64,000 bases of DNA from Pyrenophora tritici-repentis (GCF_003171515.1 NC_089398.1:124001-188000), one strand, 5' to 3'. Positions 49,890 through 60,958 are shown, numbered from the stretch's first letter. The notes: a model not told the origin generated them from the letters alone. Program-made: numbers and translations.

Positions 49890-50175
49890 TGTTTCCATGA
49901 CATATCTATGATGCAGCTGATGTAAGAGATGCTGGTTAACGTGACAAAGCAGCACCAGGCCACCGCCACGTGGTACACGTGATCCGCTTCTGTGGGGAAA
50001 TGGTGTGCAGGAAGAATTGAAGGATTAAACTGAGGTTATGTAGTTGAGTAACAGCAAACAGCGCTAGCCGTAGATAGACATCGCCCCACTATTAAAAGTG
50101 GGTTGTTTGCTCCTCAAGTAAACAAAAACCCCACACTGTAGCAAACAGAGGCCCCAAACCATGACAGCTTCTCCT
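49890..50175. repeat. intergenic segment with partial copies at 51745-51870 and 57998-58175
   Basis: Two pieces. 49890-49990 (tatctatgatg...gtaagagatgctggtta...acacgtgatccgcttct) resembles 51751-51850. 50001-50166 (TGGTGTGCAGGAAG, then TGTAGCAAACAGAG and a later AAACC(A/G)TGACAG) resembles 58002-58175. The copies differ by many substitutions and indels. No transposon ends were identified. Confidence 0.6.
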
Positions 50176-50249
50176 CATAACCGCCACACTATTTGTGAGG
50201 AACACTTGACCGCTCGACTAACACAGCACCCGAGACTACCACCTTCAAG

Positions 50250-51270
50250 ATGGGTGCCAAAATGACCAAAGAAGACGGGCTAAGTACTGCATCAATCCAG
50301 AGGATGTACGCAGCTCGAGCTATCGCGGCAAAGAGGGCATACGAGCACAAATTCAGAATGCCAAGTCTAAAGAGCGACCACCCTGCACCCCCCCACACAG
50401 ATGATAAGGACCCAAAGGATAAAGAAGACTCCACTGTCGAAGCAGACGAGAAGGCAACAAGCGATAGCTCTTCCACGTCCCCCAACGCCCCGCCAGAGAC
50501 CGAACGCCCCACAAGACCCAACACTTCTCTGGCAAGCAGAACCGTTGCAGAGGCCATCCGAAACACCGCAGGTACCCCCATCACTATGAAAGTCGCTCTC
50601 GCAAGCTACCACCTCGCAAACGCCATCCGTGCCTTCGGTCGAAAAGCCAGTTGCGCATTCGACAGAGCCATCGAAGCTCTGCGCCAGATCGACATCATCG
50701 ACGTCGCAAAGGCAGCCACCAAATGGATGAAAGAGCATCCTTGGGAGACGGCCGCGATTCTCGTTCCGCTCATCCTCCTCGCCTGCACTCCGGCATTCCT
50801 GAGCATCGCTGGTTTCACGGCTGGCGGTATTGCTGCTGGTATGTAGATATAATCAAAAGATAAGGGCTTTAAGTGCTAATGAGTGAGCAGGAAGCATTGC
50901 AGCAGGCGTCCATGCAGGCATCGGAAGTGTTGCAGCCGGTTCGACATTCGCAATCCTCACGAGCGCTGCGATGGGCGGGTATGGTGTGCCGATCGTATTT
51001 GGTGGCGTCTGGGCTATAAGCACTGCGGTCATGGGCGGAATCGCGGCTTGGAAGAGATGGCGAGGTGGAGGTAGCGGTGGCGGTAGCGGTGGCAGACTTC
51101 TCATCGGGGGACACAACGGCGATGGCGGAGATGGTGGTGGCAGCGATTCTGACGATGACTCGATCCCAGTCAAGAACGGCAACCCGAGTGGAGGTGGTGG
51201 TGACTGCGGCGAGACTGCTGCTGTTTACAAGCATGCAGCAGTCAAGAAGGAACTGATCAAACAGGACTGA
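50250..51270 (+). CDS. Ifi-6-16 (ISG12)-like small hydrophobic protein, two exons
   Basis: Exon 1 50250-50838, intron 50839-50890 (GTATGT donor, TGCTAAT branch, GCAG acceptor), exon 2 50891-51270; 322 aa. Residues 1-110 are polar and disordered. Residues about 165-255 are hydrophobic and Gly/Ala-rich; splicing creates GFTAGGIAAGSIAAGVHAG, followed by AAMGGYGVPIVFGG, the pattern of the interferon-induced 6-16/ISG12 domain. The tail is Gly/Ser/Asp-rich. In animals family members sit in mitochondrial, ER or nuclear-envelope membranes; fungal members have no established role. The start could also be the ATG at 50262. A membrane location is inferred. Confidence 0.8.
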
Positions 51271-52493
51271 GGAGGGTTCCATGAGACCAGTATGTAAACG
51301 ACTTGGGCTACGGAAGAAAAATGTGAGCAAAGCTCGTAAGCGGAACACCCCAACTCGTCACCTCCTCTATGTAGAGAATATGTATCTCTGCAAGCCCTAC
51401 GAGCGTACATAACTGTAGAGCTTTCTCACTTCCACGGCGGTTCCCCTAAAATGAAACCTTCCTCTATTGTGATATTCAGTCGGATTGCTCCTTCGCTTAG
51501 GAGCAGGAACACCGAGACATGATTATCGCTCATCCCATTCAGCTGCCGGCCTAGAGTGTGAATTACCACACGAAGTGTGCGAAACGTGGAGCGAGAATCT
51601 CGGAAGTGCGCAATGTATTAAAGTAAATGCAGTGAATTAAAGTGTAACCGCGCGAGGTAGTAATTAGGGTCTAAAGTGTATATTGTATGTTTTTCTCTCT
51701 GGCTGTGTTCTGTGTGCTGTCGTGCTCGCCTCTTATATAGTCGCAGGCAGGGACTGTATTCATGACGTATCTAAGGTAAGAGATACTGGTTATCCTAGAC
51801 TAAGCAGTACCAGATCAACGCCAGATGGCACACGTGGTCCGCTTCTCCTCATAACCGCCACATGATGTGTTTGTCGCCATTTGGAGTAACGGTGTGTTTA
51901 ATGCCGTAGGGAGGCACCATAATGCGATGGGGGGGGGGGGGGGGGGGGGGGGGAAGAGAGAGGAAAGACTAATTTACAACGCTTCCTACCTTTTTACCTT
52001 TGACTTCTCGAGTCGTGCCTGGGAAAACCTCTTGCAGCTGCAGCACTAGCCAATGTGAGTAAGCTGCGCGGCGCAGGTGCGTGCATGTATCTGCATGTTC
52101 CGAGTGCGGGCATGTTAGTCGGTAGCGATGGAGCGAGCTCACTTATGCGGCCTATAGCAGGGACAAAAGAAGCCTACAAGCCGGTTATGCATTCAACCAA
52201 TGGCATTCCCCTGCACAGCACCCACTCGCCAAATGGGCAGCAACAGCGCTTAGGCAATGCCGTGCCAGAGGAGATGTGGGGATACTGGTTGGGGATTGAT
52301 GTGCTGTAGCAGTGGGATTGTTATGAAGAGATGGGTGGTGAGTCCAGGTGCGGAATACTCATCCACTTACAAGAACGGGCGCATGTTGACGTCGGTGCGT
52401 CGCGCTACGGTAACGTGTCCGTGCGCGTGATGCGCGGGGAACACCAAAACACGTCAAACCCCTTCACCTTCAACACACGTTAACTCCACCAAT
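51271..52493. other. intergenic, with a 25-G run
   Basis: No convincing gene. Contains the diverged repeat copy at 51745-51870 and the homopolymer at 51929-51953. The left end of the following pogo transposon should lie here, but I could not find its inverted repeat. Confidence 0.5.
51929..51953 (+). repeat. homopolymer of 25 G
   Basis: Uninterrupted G run followed by AAGAGAGAGG. Its length may vary in the genome or may be an assembly artefact. Confidence 0.9.
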
Positions 52494-53833
52494 ATGGACC
52501 CAATTCAAGCTGCGATTGAAGATATTGAAAATCTAGAGCCAGGAGAACAGTTCTCGTATACTAAAATTGCTGCTAAGCATGGTGTTGTGAGATCTACGTT
52601 GACCCGAAGGCACCAGGGCCAGACAAGCTCAGAAAGAGACAAGAACTTCAACCAGCAGAAACTCAACCCACAACAAGAGCTAGAGCTTGTGAGATATATC
52701 GAAAAGCTCACAAAGCGAGGCATTCCTCCTACACGAGAGATGATCAGGAATTTCTCATCAGAAGTAGCCCATCAGCAGCTCAGCGAGAGCTGGGTTACTC
52801 GCTTCATTAACCGACACGAGATCCATCTCATCTCAAAGTGGACCAGCGCCATGGATCGTACGCGCCACCTGGCTGATTCTGAGTCAAAGTATAGACTCTA
52901 CTTCGAGCTGCTGCATCGAAAGATCACCGAATATCACCTTGAGGCTCGAGATATATACAATATGGATGAGAAGGGCTTCTTAATTGGCTTAATAGGCAGA
53001 AGCAAGAGGATATTCAGCAGGCGTCAATGGGAGAAGAAGGAGGTTCGAGCATCTCTCCAGGATGGATCACGCGAGTTTCTGACAGTCCTGGCCTGCTGCT
53101 GCGCTGATGGGAGCTCGCTGCCTCCAGCCCTTATCTACGCAGCTAAAAATGGAGCTATACGATCAAGTTGGGTAGAGGATATCAAGGCAGGAGAACATGA
53201 GGTCTTTGTCTCATCATCTCCAACAGGCTGGTCAAATAATGACGTAGGCCTAGCTTGGCTGGAGCAGGTGTTTGATCGCTATACAAAGCAGCGATCAGGG
53301 AGATGGCGATTACTCATCCTTGATGGCCATGGATCTCATGTCACGATGGAGTTTATCGACTACTGTGATCGCCACAGGATTCTCCTCATGATCCTCCCCC
53401 CCCATTAGACTCCGCAACAATCAATTCAATCCGGTCACTCTCCTAGACCCACTTACCTATCTAGGTAGGGCTTAAACTCCTATAGGTAACTACTAGGCTT
53501 AAAGCGGTAATCAATCAATCCAATCTGAACCTTCTAGGACCCACTTAATTGATTGTTGCGGACTGTGCCCCCCATTCAACTCACACGCTCCAGCCGCTTG
53601 ATGTAGTGCTGTTCAAGCCACTCTCTCAAGCCTACTCTAACGAGCTCACTAACCATCTCCATAAGGCTCAAGGCCTTGTTCCAATCAAGAAAGGGGACTT
53701 CTTCCCGCTCTTCTGGAGCGCCTGGATATCCTCCTTCACAGAGAGCCTCATATTGAAGGCCTTCGAAGCCACTGGGATCTGGCCGATGGATGCCATTTGC
53801 CCCAGAAAAGCAGGAAATGATACACCTAACTAG
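52494..53833 (+). pseudogene. pogo/Fot1-type transposase, split by a MITE and 3'-truncated
   Basis: From ATG 52494: an N-terminal helix-turn-helix (about residues 15-45, YTKIAAKHGVVRSTLTRR), a CENP-B-like second DNA-binding region (about 65-125) and a DDE core with YNMDEKGF (first Asp), LILDGHGSHVT (second Asp) and, beyond the MITE at 53407-53567, HTLQPLDVVLFKPL (third Asp). The frame is continuous if the MITE and one duplication are left out. After FEATGIWPMDA the family sequence ends and LINE-3 begins, so the C-terminal basic tail is missing. A C-terminal tail of the same family, from a different copy, is at 59898. Confidence 0.88.
53407..53567 (-). mobile_element. MITE-161, copy 3, inside the pogo transposase
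   Basis: 161 bp, same orientation as copy 2, flanked by CCCCCCATT (53398-53406 and 53568-53576). Confidence 0.95.
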
Positions 53834-56129
53834 ACAGCGGAGCAGCTATGCACCATCATGTGTTGTAGATGAGCAGCTCACGATCCACCCTATTCTCCCA
53901 GGAGGAGAGCACAGCCAGCCAGCTCTGCGTTGGTTAGGAGTGTGGTTTGACCGCAGACTTACCTTTAGACGACACGTAGCCACACGCACTGCAAAAGCTG
54001 CTAGGGTAGCCCATCATATTCGCAGCTTGGCCAGAACCACCTATGGGCCACCAGCTAGCTCCCTCCGCAAGGCCACTATCGCCTGTGTATACCCGTCGCT
54101 CCTGTATGGGACTGAATGCTGGTACAGAGGCCGCACTAAGCAGCCACATACACTCAAACCTGGAAGGCCACAAGAGGTCAGCGCTTATGTTGGATGGCAC
54201 GTAGCTGCTATAGACAAGACACTGGCTATAGCAGCAAGGGGCATTCTACCAGCGTGGAAAACAACCCCTACAGCTGTACTCTTCCGAGACGCCGGACTAC
54301 TATCTGCAGCGGCGGCACTAGAGGAAGCTAAACTTAGATTTGCAACCCACTTGCGCACTATAGATGCAGACCATCCTCTTACTAGGCGCACACTAGTACA
54401 TACAGTAAACAGGGGCGTAAAAACAGGACAACCACAGCGAGTTAAGACAAAAGTCCAACAGATGGCATCTCTTCTACCAGAGATCCTTAGGACCACACTT
54501 ACAGCCCCTCACTACTCAACGGGCTGCCGAATTGACCCAACGCTCGGCATAGACAAGAAGGCTGCAGCTAAGGCCTTTAATATATGGTGGGCCCAGCTCC
54601 CACCACTAGACGTGACTATCTTCTCAGACGGCTCTGAACAGTATACAAAGGGAGGAGAGAAGCATACTTGTCAACGAGCGAGCCGGCTCGCTCAGCTCGC
54701 TCGGCTTGGACGTTTTGACCAAGCCGAATGAGCTGAGCGCGCAATGCGCGCTTGCAAGCCGAGCGAGCTTAGGGATAGGCGCTCGCTCAGTCAGCTTGCT
54801 TAGCTTGGTTAGATGGGGCGGTTGGAAACTTGGGGCTGAAGGACTTGGTGGAGGGGCAATCTCACGATGATTTTTAGGTGTAGTGCGTAAGTTCGAAACC
54901 TAGTTATAACATAAAATACACTCTTTTTTGCTATATTTCTAGCAAATAAGCTACTAAATTTCCGGCTAACCGCCTGGCAACAATATTCTCCTTTTGCGAC
55001 ACTTCACTTACTACTTATCACCCACCACACTCATCTATACTCCATCAACGCGTCTCTATTTGCAGCTACTATCTACCTCGCCGTTGCTATAATGCCAGCA
55101 AAAAGAACACGCGTTAATGCTCCAGAAATCGCGGCAACTTTATCAACAACTTTATTGAGCCTGCAGGGCTTACGGAGAACGAGGAAGATGAATATGAGGC
55201 TTGGAAACGCAGCGAACCGATCGCTGGCGAGGGCGTCGACCCTATAAAATACTGGGTAGAACTCCGCGATCGCCACCCTAGCCTTAGCAAATTTGCTATC
55301 GACATGCTATCAATCCCAGGCTCAAGCTGTGAGTGTGAGCGCTTATTCAGCGAGCTGGGTGACCTCCTCGAGCCCCGTCGGCGCAGCATTTCTCCGCAAC
55401 TTCTAGCAGCAATACAGTGCGATCGACGATGGATAAGAGCTGGATTTGGCAGTGGTGAGGTGCCTGTAAAGGGGGTTATCAGCGATGAGGAGATGGACGC
55501 GAAATACGGTGTACATAAGTGGGATATTAGCTGAGAAACTCAACACCAAGGTTTCTATATAACTTTCCTAATCGGGACTGAGCCCATCAAGCCGAGCGAG
55601 CTGACAGCCCTGTTTCAGCCAATCCGAGCGAGCCGAGCGAGCTGCTGGCCTCCGCTCAATTGGCTGAGCAAGCCAATTGGCTGAGCTCGCTCAGCTTGCT
55701 CATTGACATCTGTGGAGAGAAGCGGGTCACCTACGGCTTTGCAGTGTATCAGAACAGAAAGCAACTGCAGACTGGACGCGGGTCACTTAGCTCTACATCG
55801 CACGTCTTTGACGCTGAGGCAGTAGGAGCATGGAGAGGCCTCCAGCACACTATAAGACAATCAGAATTTAATACCCGTCGAATATGGCTGTGCATAGACA
55901 GCACCTCAGTCATATGGTGCCTAAGGGGCGACGCACCTCCTACGTCTCAATGGGCCTTCCTGGAGTGCCATGGCGCCATGGAGACTCATGACGTCTCTAT
56001 CAAATGGGCCCCTGGACACCTAGGCATTGAAGGAAACGAGGCAGCAGACAGATTAGCTGACCTTGAAGCCCAACACCCATCACCTCCAACGGGTCAAGCT
56101 GCTCTACCTACACTTTCAGGCATCAAGAC
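53834..56129 (+). mobile_element. LINE-3 internal fragment, split by hAT-4
   Basis: Coding fragment of a third LINE family, truncated at both ends. The left part (about 53834-54654) is the end of a reverse transcriptase (RWLGVWFDRRLTFRRHV) and connector, then IFSDGSEQYTKGG opening RNase H. The right part (55723-56129) continues RNase H (VFDAEAVGAWRGL, IDSTSVIWCL, KWAPGHLGIEGNEAADRL). The frame is continuous across hAT-4. The left boundary with pogo is at about 53800-53840; the right boundary is the MITE at 56130. No poly(A)-type tail is present. Confidence 0.82.
54663..55714 (+). mobile_element. hAT-4, internally deleted non-autonomous element
   Basis: 1,052 bp with imperfect inverted ends (CATACTTGTCAACGAGCGAG and CACAGATGTCAATGAGCAAG), flanked by GAGAGAAG (54655-54662 and 55715-55722). 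Subterminal GAGCGAGC/GCTCGCTC iterations fill 54675-54800 and 55580-55705. Inside, an ATG at 55091 starts a basic peptide that runs out of frame into the transposase C-terminus (FAIDMLSIPGSSCECERLF, GDLLEPRRR), at 55140-55534. The middle of the transposase is deleted. It is a diverged relative of hAT-1. Confidence 0.88.
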
Positions 56130-56290
56130 CACAGTCCGCAACAATCAATTAAGTGGGTCCTAGAAGGTTCAGATTGGATTGATTGATTACCGCTTTAAGC
56201 CTAGTAGTTACCTATAGGAGTTTAAGCCCTACCTAGATAGGTAAGTGGGTCTAGGAGAGTGACCGGATTGAATTGATTGTTGCGGAGTCT
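56130..56290 (+). mobile_element. MITE-161, copy 4, with non-matching flanks
   Basis: 161 bp. The left 9 bases (CATCAAGAC... region of LINE-3) and the right 9 bases (AGTGTGCTA, in the dynamin gene) are different, unlike all other copies. It joins a LINE fragment to a truncated gene. Confidence 0.93.
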
Positions 56291-57919
56291 AGTGTGCTAG
56301 AGCTGTGTGCGCCAGAAAGTAAACAGCACGAAGGATAATCTCCAGATATTGATTGACCAGCTTCGCCCACGGTTCACGTTGTTCATGGAAGAGTTGCCCA
56401 ACGATGAGCGGATCGAACGTTCCTGGCAGCTCCCGGCCTCTGCTACGTTTGAGAAGTCTTGTAACTTTTGCGATGTAGTCTGAACGAGATATGTGAGAAG
56501 GTAGCGTGGTAGGATCTCCGTCAGTGATTGTATACGTATGACCCTTCTTGCGCATATCTTCTGCAAAATCTATGAATGTGTTCTGAAGCACAGCTCGCAA
56601 ACGCTTTTGGTAGCCTTCTAGGGTCGAGGCGTCGCCGAAGAAAGAGTCTGAGTATTGCCCATCGATGGCAGCCCTGACAAGGGTACTGAAGGATTGACTG
56701 ACTTGTAAGAGATATCGTCGCTGCTCTTGCGCCGTAGCTCGCGATGCGCCGAGTTTTCCCAGTCTCTCTGTACATTCTTGAATTCCGCTTTTGATCTGTG
56801 TAAGCACATCAGGCAGCTGCGCCACAATGTGGTCTTTGAGGATCTTGCTAAGCCTGGACTTCAAACTGTGAACTCCAACTTGGTTAGGTGGAAGTGATTT
56901 CCAGACCCCCGAAGCAAAAAATTGGGCTTCAATTTTGTTGCGCACCTCTGTAGACGAGTCCCTAGAGGTATAATCCCTGTTACGAAGCACGTGCCAACCC
57001 AATCGGAACTGAACGTCCTTGTTTTGTGCCAACTCGACATAGAAACGCTCGCTATCAGAGCCCTCATCCAGCGTGTCCGGCTTCGTAATTAATCCGAGAG
57101 TACGCAACCCCTGTGGATCGATCTGGCGTGAGTACTTCGTGATTGATTGGTTGTTGAAGTCATTCTTGGCGGACACAACAGCAAGAATGATGCTTCGTGG
57201 ACTACGCATGTACGAGAGTACAAGAGACTTGACCGTCTCGCTATCTGCATCTGATTGGGAGCGGTTGCCGGCCTGGAACAAGCCAGGTAGATCAACAAGG
57301 GTAAGATGCGGTTGCTCAGGACCTGACAGCTCTAGGCGAAGGATATCCGAGCTGAAGACTCTACTACAATCGTCTATTCCCATCGCATCCTTCGCCGATT
57401 CGATAATTTCCTCGAGTTGTAGATCTTCTGCGGAGACTGAGACGTGAAAATTCTGTAACTTCTCCAGATCACTTTCTGAGCGGTTCTCATGAGAGCCCGG
57501 CATGATGCGGATTTTGATGGGTGCAACTGGGCCTCGGCGAAGAATCAACTCGGTCGCGAATCTGGTACATAAATTGTCCTTGCTCGGGAACCTCACTCCT
57601 GATCACAGTCCGCAACAATCAATTAAGTGGGTCCTAGAAGGTTCAGATTGGATTGATTGATTACCGCTTTAAGCCTAGTAGTTACCTATAGGAGTTTAAG
57701 CCCTACCTAGATAGGTAAGTGGGTCTAGGAGAGTGACCGGATTGAATTGATTGTTGCGGAGTCTACTCCTGATACCGCTTCAAGGACTGAGCTTTTGCCA
57801 GAAGATTGTTCGCCACATACAATGATCTCTGGCAAGTCAATGTAACGATTGATCCCATGTGATCGAAGGTTGTCGACAACGTCCAAGAGGTCCCGTGTGT
57901 CATTAGACTGGAGGGACAT
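56291..57919 (-). pseudogene. Mx-like dynamin-family GTPase, split by a MITE and 3'-truncated
   Basis: Start set at ATG 57919 (MSLQSNDTRDLLDVVDNL). The first 52 codons include the P-loop GEQSSGKSS and end EAVSGV at the MITE (57604-57764); beyond it the text continues RFPSKDNLCTRFATELILRR in the same frame. Switch and base-recognition motifs are present (LVDLPGLFQ, LITKPDTLD), followed by the middle/stalk helices (about residues 250-485). The frame then runs into the MITE at 56290, so the rest of the stalk and the GTPase effector domain are missing. Dynamin-like GTPases remodel membranes or assemble on nucleoprotein; this copy cannot be functional. Single exon as far as seen. Confidence 0.9.
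57604..57764 (+). mobile_element. MITE-161, copy 5, inside the dynamin GTPase domain
   Basis: 161 bp, flanked by ACTCCTGAT (57595-57603 and 57765-57773). Same orientation as copies 1 and 4. Confidence 0.95.
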
Positions 57920-58175
57920 GTTTGTGCTGCTGAGAGAACTTCTTTTAGACAGTTTCCTAGAAAGAACAGCGAACTTGATGCTGAATGAGAATTTCAGGGT
58001 ATGGTGTGCAGGAAGCATTGAAGGATTGAACTGAGGTTCTATTGTGTGAGGTTACGAACAGCATATGTAGGTGAGTTGTTTGCTTAAGAATAAAGAAAGA
58101 CTACAAACTGTAGCAAACAGAGAGTTAACAAATTGTAGCAAAGAGATAGCAAACAGAGACCACAAACCGTGACAG

Positions 58176-58529
58176 AAAATCAGAGTGACTGGGAGAGCGA
58201 AGGATCTACAATGAAAGTCCGGACGAAGATAGGAATAGTCATTCCCAAAGAGTCACGCCTCTCAAATACCAGTAGAGGAACACTAACACTACCCTCTACT
58301 CAAAACACCACAAAAAGCAGGTCAAGCCTTACCAAGCCGGCTTGCTTGTTGCGGACTGTGCCTTAGGCTTAGCCCGTTACATCAACATTCAACACAGTCA
58401 TGCTAGTACACTTACAGAAATCACATAGGCGAGCAACAGATGTCACAGAACGTACCATATGAAAAGTCAGTCAAATTCCTAGTTCTTTCCCGCGTGGGAA
58501 ATCCATCAATATCCGGCTGAGCCTCCCGT
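58176..58529. other. intergenic, no supported gene
   Basis: A short frame is open from 58169 but has no features. At 58340-58360 the text GTTGCGGACTGTG equals one terminus of MITE-161, without the rest of the element. Confidence 0.45.
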
Positions 58530-59897
58530 CTAGTCAAAACCTCCCTCATTGCCAATTGAATAAGCCTTACGCTTCAACTTCAGACCCTCGTACGCTGCGC
58601 GATCGGAGTCCAAAGGTACTCCAGTCAATGGCAGGCTCGTAGGATCGGCCAACTCCCACTCGTCCTTGAGCCCATTGCAGAGCACAGCCACGACCAATGC
58701 AATCATCTTAGAAGCAAACTCTTTCGTCTTGGGGTGATCAGCGGCACAGTAGTGCGCAAATGGCATATATCCTAATTTTGCCTCTTCATTTTTGAGGGTA
58801 TCCTTGGCGGTCCGGTAATTCAACCAATCTTTCTGAATAGAAGCGGATAGCGCTGCTTTGTTATAGAAGTCCTGCCGTTGTGCGGTGCAAATGTTCTGCC
58901 AGCGCTCCGGGCGGAACGTAAGAGGGTCTTGTCCTCCAAGTATTTCGAACCTGTGGCACTCTTCTATGTTTGCAGCGACCTGCTCGTCATAGTACATTCG
59001 ATGAACGCGACGAGTGGGAGGGTATAGACGCAACGCTTCTTTGACGATCTCAGCTGGCCGTACACTGCTAGCTGTCGTGGAGCTCTTGTGAAAGGCGTCA
59101 TTTGGTCTACACGCTAGATCACCAAGATCTTCGAGGTAGCCTCTAAGGATAGCTGTCCAATCCGATCTATTGGGCGCACCGCGGTGCTTGATCTCCAAGA
59201 AGCAACGCATGACGACTCGCCACATCGTTTCATATACTGGCAGAAGGAGATTCATCGGGTTCTCCGTGGGCTTAGTCGGATCGAGTGTTGTCGTGTCTCC
59301 AGGCTTGTCGTCGGGTACATCTTCAGGGAACATACCTGGCATGTCGAAAGTCTTTTTGCTAACAGTCACTCGGCGTAGTGCGGCATGAAAGTCTTCCTCA
59401 TCGCTCCATATGGGTGCCTTCGCTCCGTCTAGTTCGGCTTCCGTCATCTTGGACCGGATCCAAAGTTCATTAATGCGACGACAAATAAACTTGACGTCGT
59501 CGAACTGCGTTTTGCTTCTTTCTAGGGCTTCTTGAGCGCCCTCAAAGAGGTAGCAGAGGGACTGCTTCAAGACGATAAATTGAGTGAGCTCGGCAAGCTT
59601 GATAAGTTCGGTACCAGACTCCTTCATATACTCATCGAAGAAGACGATGGCTTGATTACGCAGGTCGCGCCAGTCTCCATCATCCCTAAAACCGTTCGCT
59701 TTCATGGCCTTCCACATCAGTTTCTCCACCTTTTCCACAAAATACTTTTTCTTGTCCGTCTTGTTGGTGAAAATGTTGTCGATACCGAAGACCTCTTTCA
59801 GTTTCTGGTTGGGGTCCGCACGCGCTTGTTGGTGATTCGGGTAATTAGAATCATTTCCAGCATGTTTGAACTGGATGATATTGGAGCAGATTTCCGC
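58530..59897 (-). pseudogene. cytochrome P450-like protein, 5'-truncated
   Basis: Open from the junction with the pogo relic at about 59897 to the stop at 58530; the first Met in frame is at 59738, but the protein-like sequence (CSNIIQFKHAGNDSNYPN...DPNQKLKEVFGIDNIF) continues upstream of it. The K-helix ExxR is in EALRLYPPTRRVHR (about residue 232 from that Met), followed by DPLTFRPERW. The haem-ligand region reads MPFAHYCAADHPKTKEFASK (Cys about 331) and lacks the usual glycines of FxxGxxxCxG. The N-terminal membrane anchor and first helices are missing. It may be dead, or a divergent P450 with the 5' end lost to the pogo element. Confidence 0.65.
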
Positions 59898-60680
59898 TTT
59901 GAGGCGACTGGCCTCTCACCTTTCGAGCTAGAGGTGATACTCAAACGATTTAATTAGCCAGCTCAATTAGGCTAATCGAGCGATAGCGACTCCTCAGCCT
60001 TAAGCGCCTCTGATTAGAGGAAGATTAGGCAGCTAGTCGACTACGCTGTAGCTAATAGAGACTAGAGAAAGATCTTACAGCTTAACTAAACGATCCACCG
60101 ACTCTCAATCAGATCAGTACTAGCTAAGTATGAGAATGTGAGACTTAAGGAGGCTCTCATCAATGAGAAGAAGCGCAGGAAGCGAGGCAAGGCTCTGCCT
60201 CTAGAGTCAGGTGAGGACTATCACGGTGGGGCTGTATTCTGGTCCCCAAGGAAGGTGAAGGAGGCACGTGATCGCCAGCACTAACAAGAGCTCGAGGAGG
60301 AGCAACTACAATATCAAAAAGTTGAAGCAGCTCGCCTGCGTGAGGAGAAGAGGCAGGAGAAGCTTAAGGCAGTTGAGGCAAGGCGTACAGCGAGAGCAGC
60401 AGCTCGATTGATAAGGCAGGAGGAGAAGTCTCGTGAAGCTGCTGATCGAGCCTCACGATAGGCAGCTCGTAGGACTCAATAACGACTCCAGCAAGCTCAA
60501 AAAACTGCCCAAAGAGGCAAGAGGGGGCGCTTCAAGATAGCTACCAAGGCAGGTTCGAAAAAGAGAGTAGCTACGCAGCGTGAGGGTGGTGGTGATGCCC
60601 TAGGTGCTGTAACAGGCCCACCACCATCTCAATCACGACACGGCCGAGCAATCAAGCTGCCAGCAAAATATATATAGTGT
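59898..60680 (+). pseudogene. pogo/Fot1 transposase C-terminal relic
   Basis: Begins in the frame FEATGLSPFELEVILKRFN, the end of the DDE domain in this family, then a stop at 59955. After a decayed stretch the basic tail is readable from 60126 (KYENVRLKEALINEKKRRKR, LPLESGEDYHGGAVFWSP) with further stops at about 60284, 60459 and 60479, then Lys/Arg/Glu-rich repeats and a final stop at about 60677. It supplies the part that is missing at 53833 but is from a separate, more decayed copy. Confidence 0.8.
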
Positions 60681-60958
60681 TGAGAATACAGTCCGTAAGT
60701 GACTTGGTGGTATCAAGCGGAGGAGTAGTCACATGATTGGTGACACGTGCAGGTGGGTCCTAGCGGGGAGCTTGGACGCAGCTGCACGCAACACGGATCT
60801 ACGAACGTGTGAATAGCTCCTTAGTCAATACAATACGAATCTGTACCACCACTACCGTTGTGCCTTAGAGAGCGCTCTATTAGGTAGTCATACTACTACT
60901 AATAGTGCCAGCTTCTCAATATATAGCTATATATATTAATTAAAGCCTTTAGAACTTA
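60681..60958. other. spacer between pogo relic and Copia-3
   Basis: Probably the untranslated 3' part of the pogo element; no inverted repeat identified. Ends in an AT-rich stretch (tatatagctatatatattaatt) next to the LTR. The five bases before the LTR are ACTTA, the expected half of a target duplication whose partner is beyond the window. Confidence 0.4.

Noticed and set aside
52055..52309. 84-codon ORF between the G run and pogo
   Set aside because: Short, no recognisable features, overlaps nothing conserved; left as unsupported.
58169..58366. 65-codon ORF downstream of the dynamin upstream region
   Set aside because: Begins at a GTG rather than ATG and ends in the isolated MITE terminus; no protein-like features.
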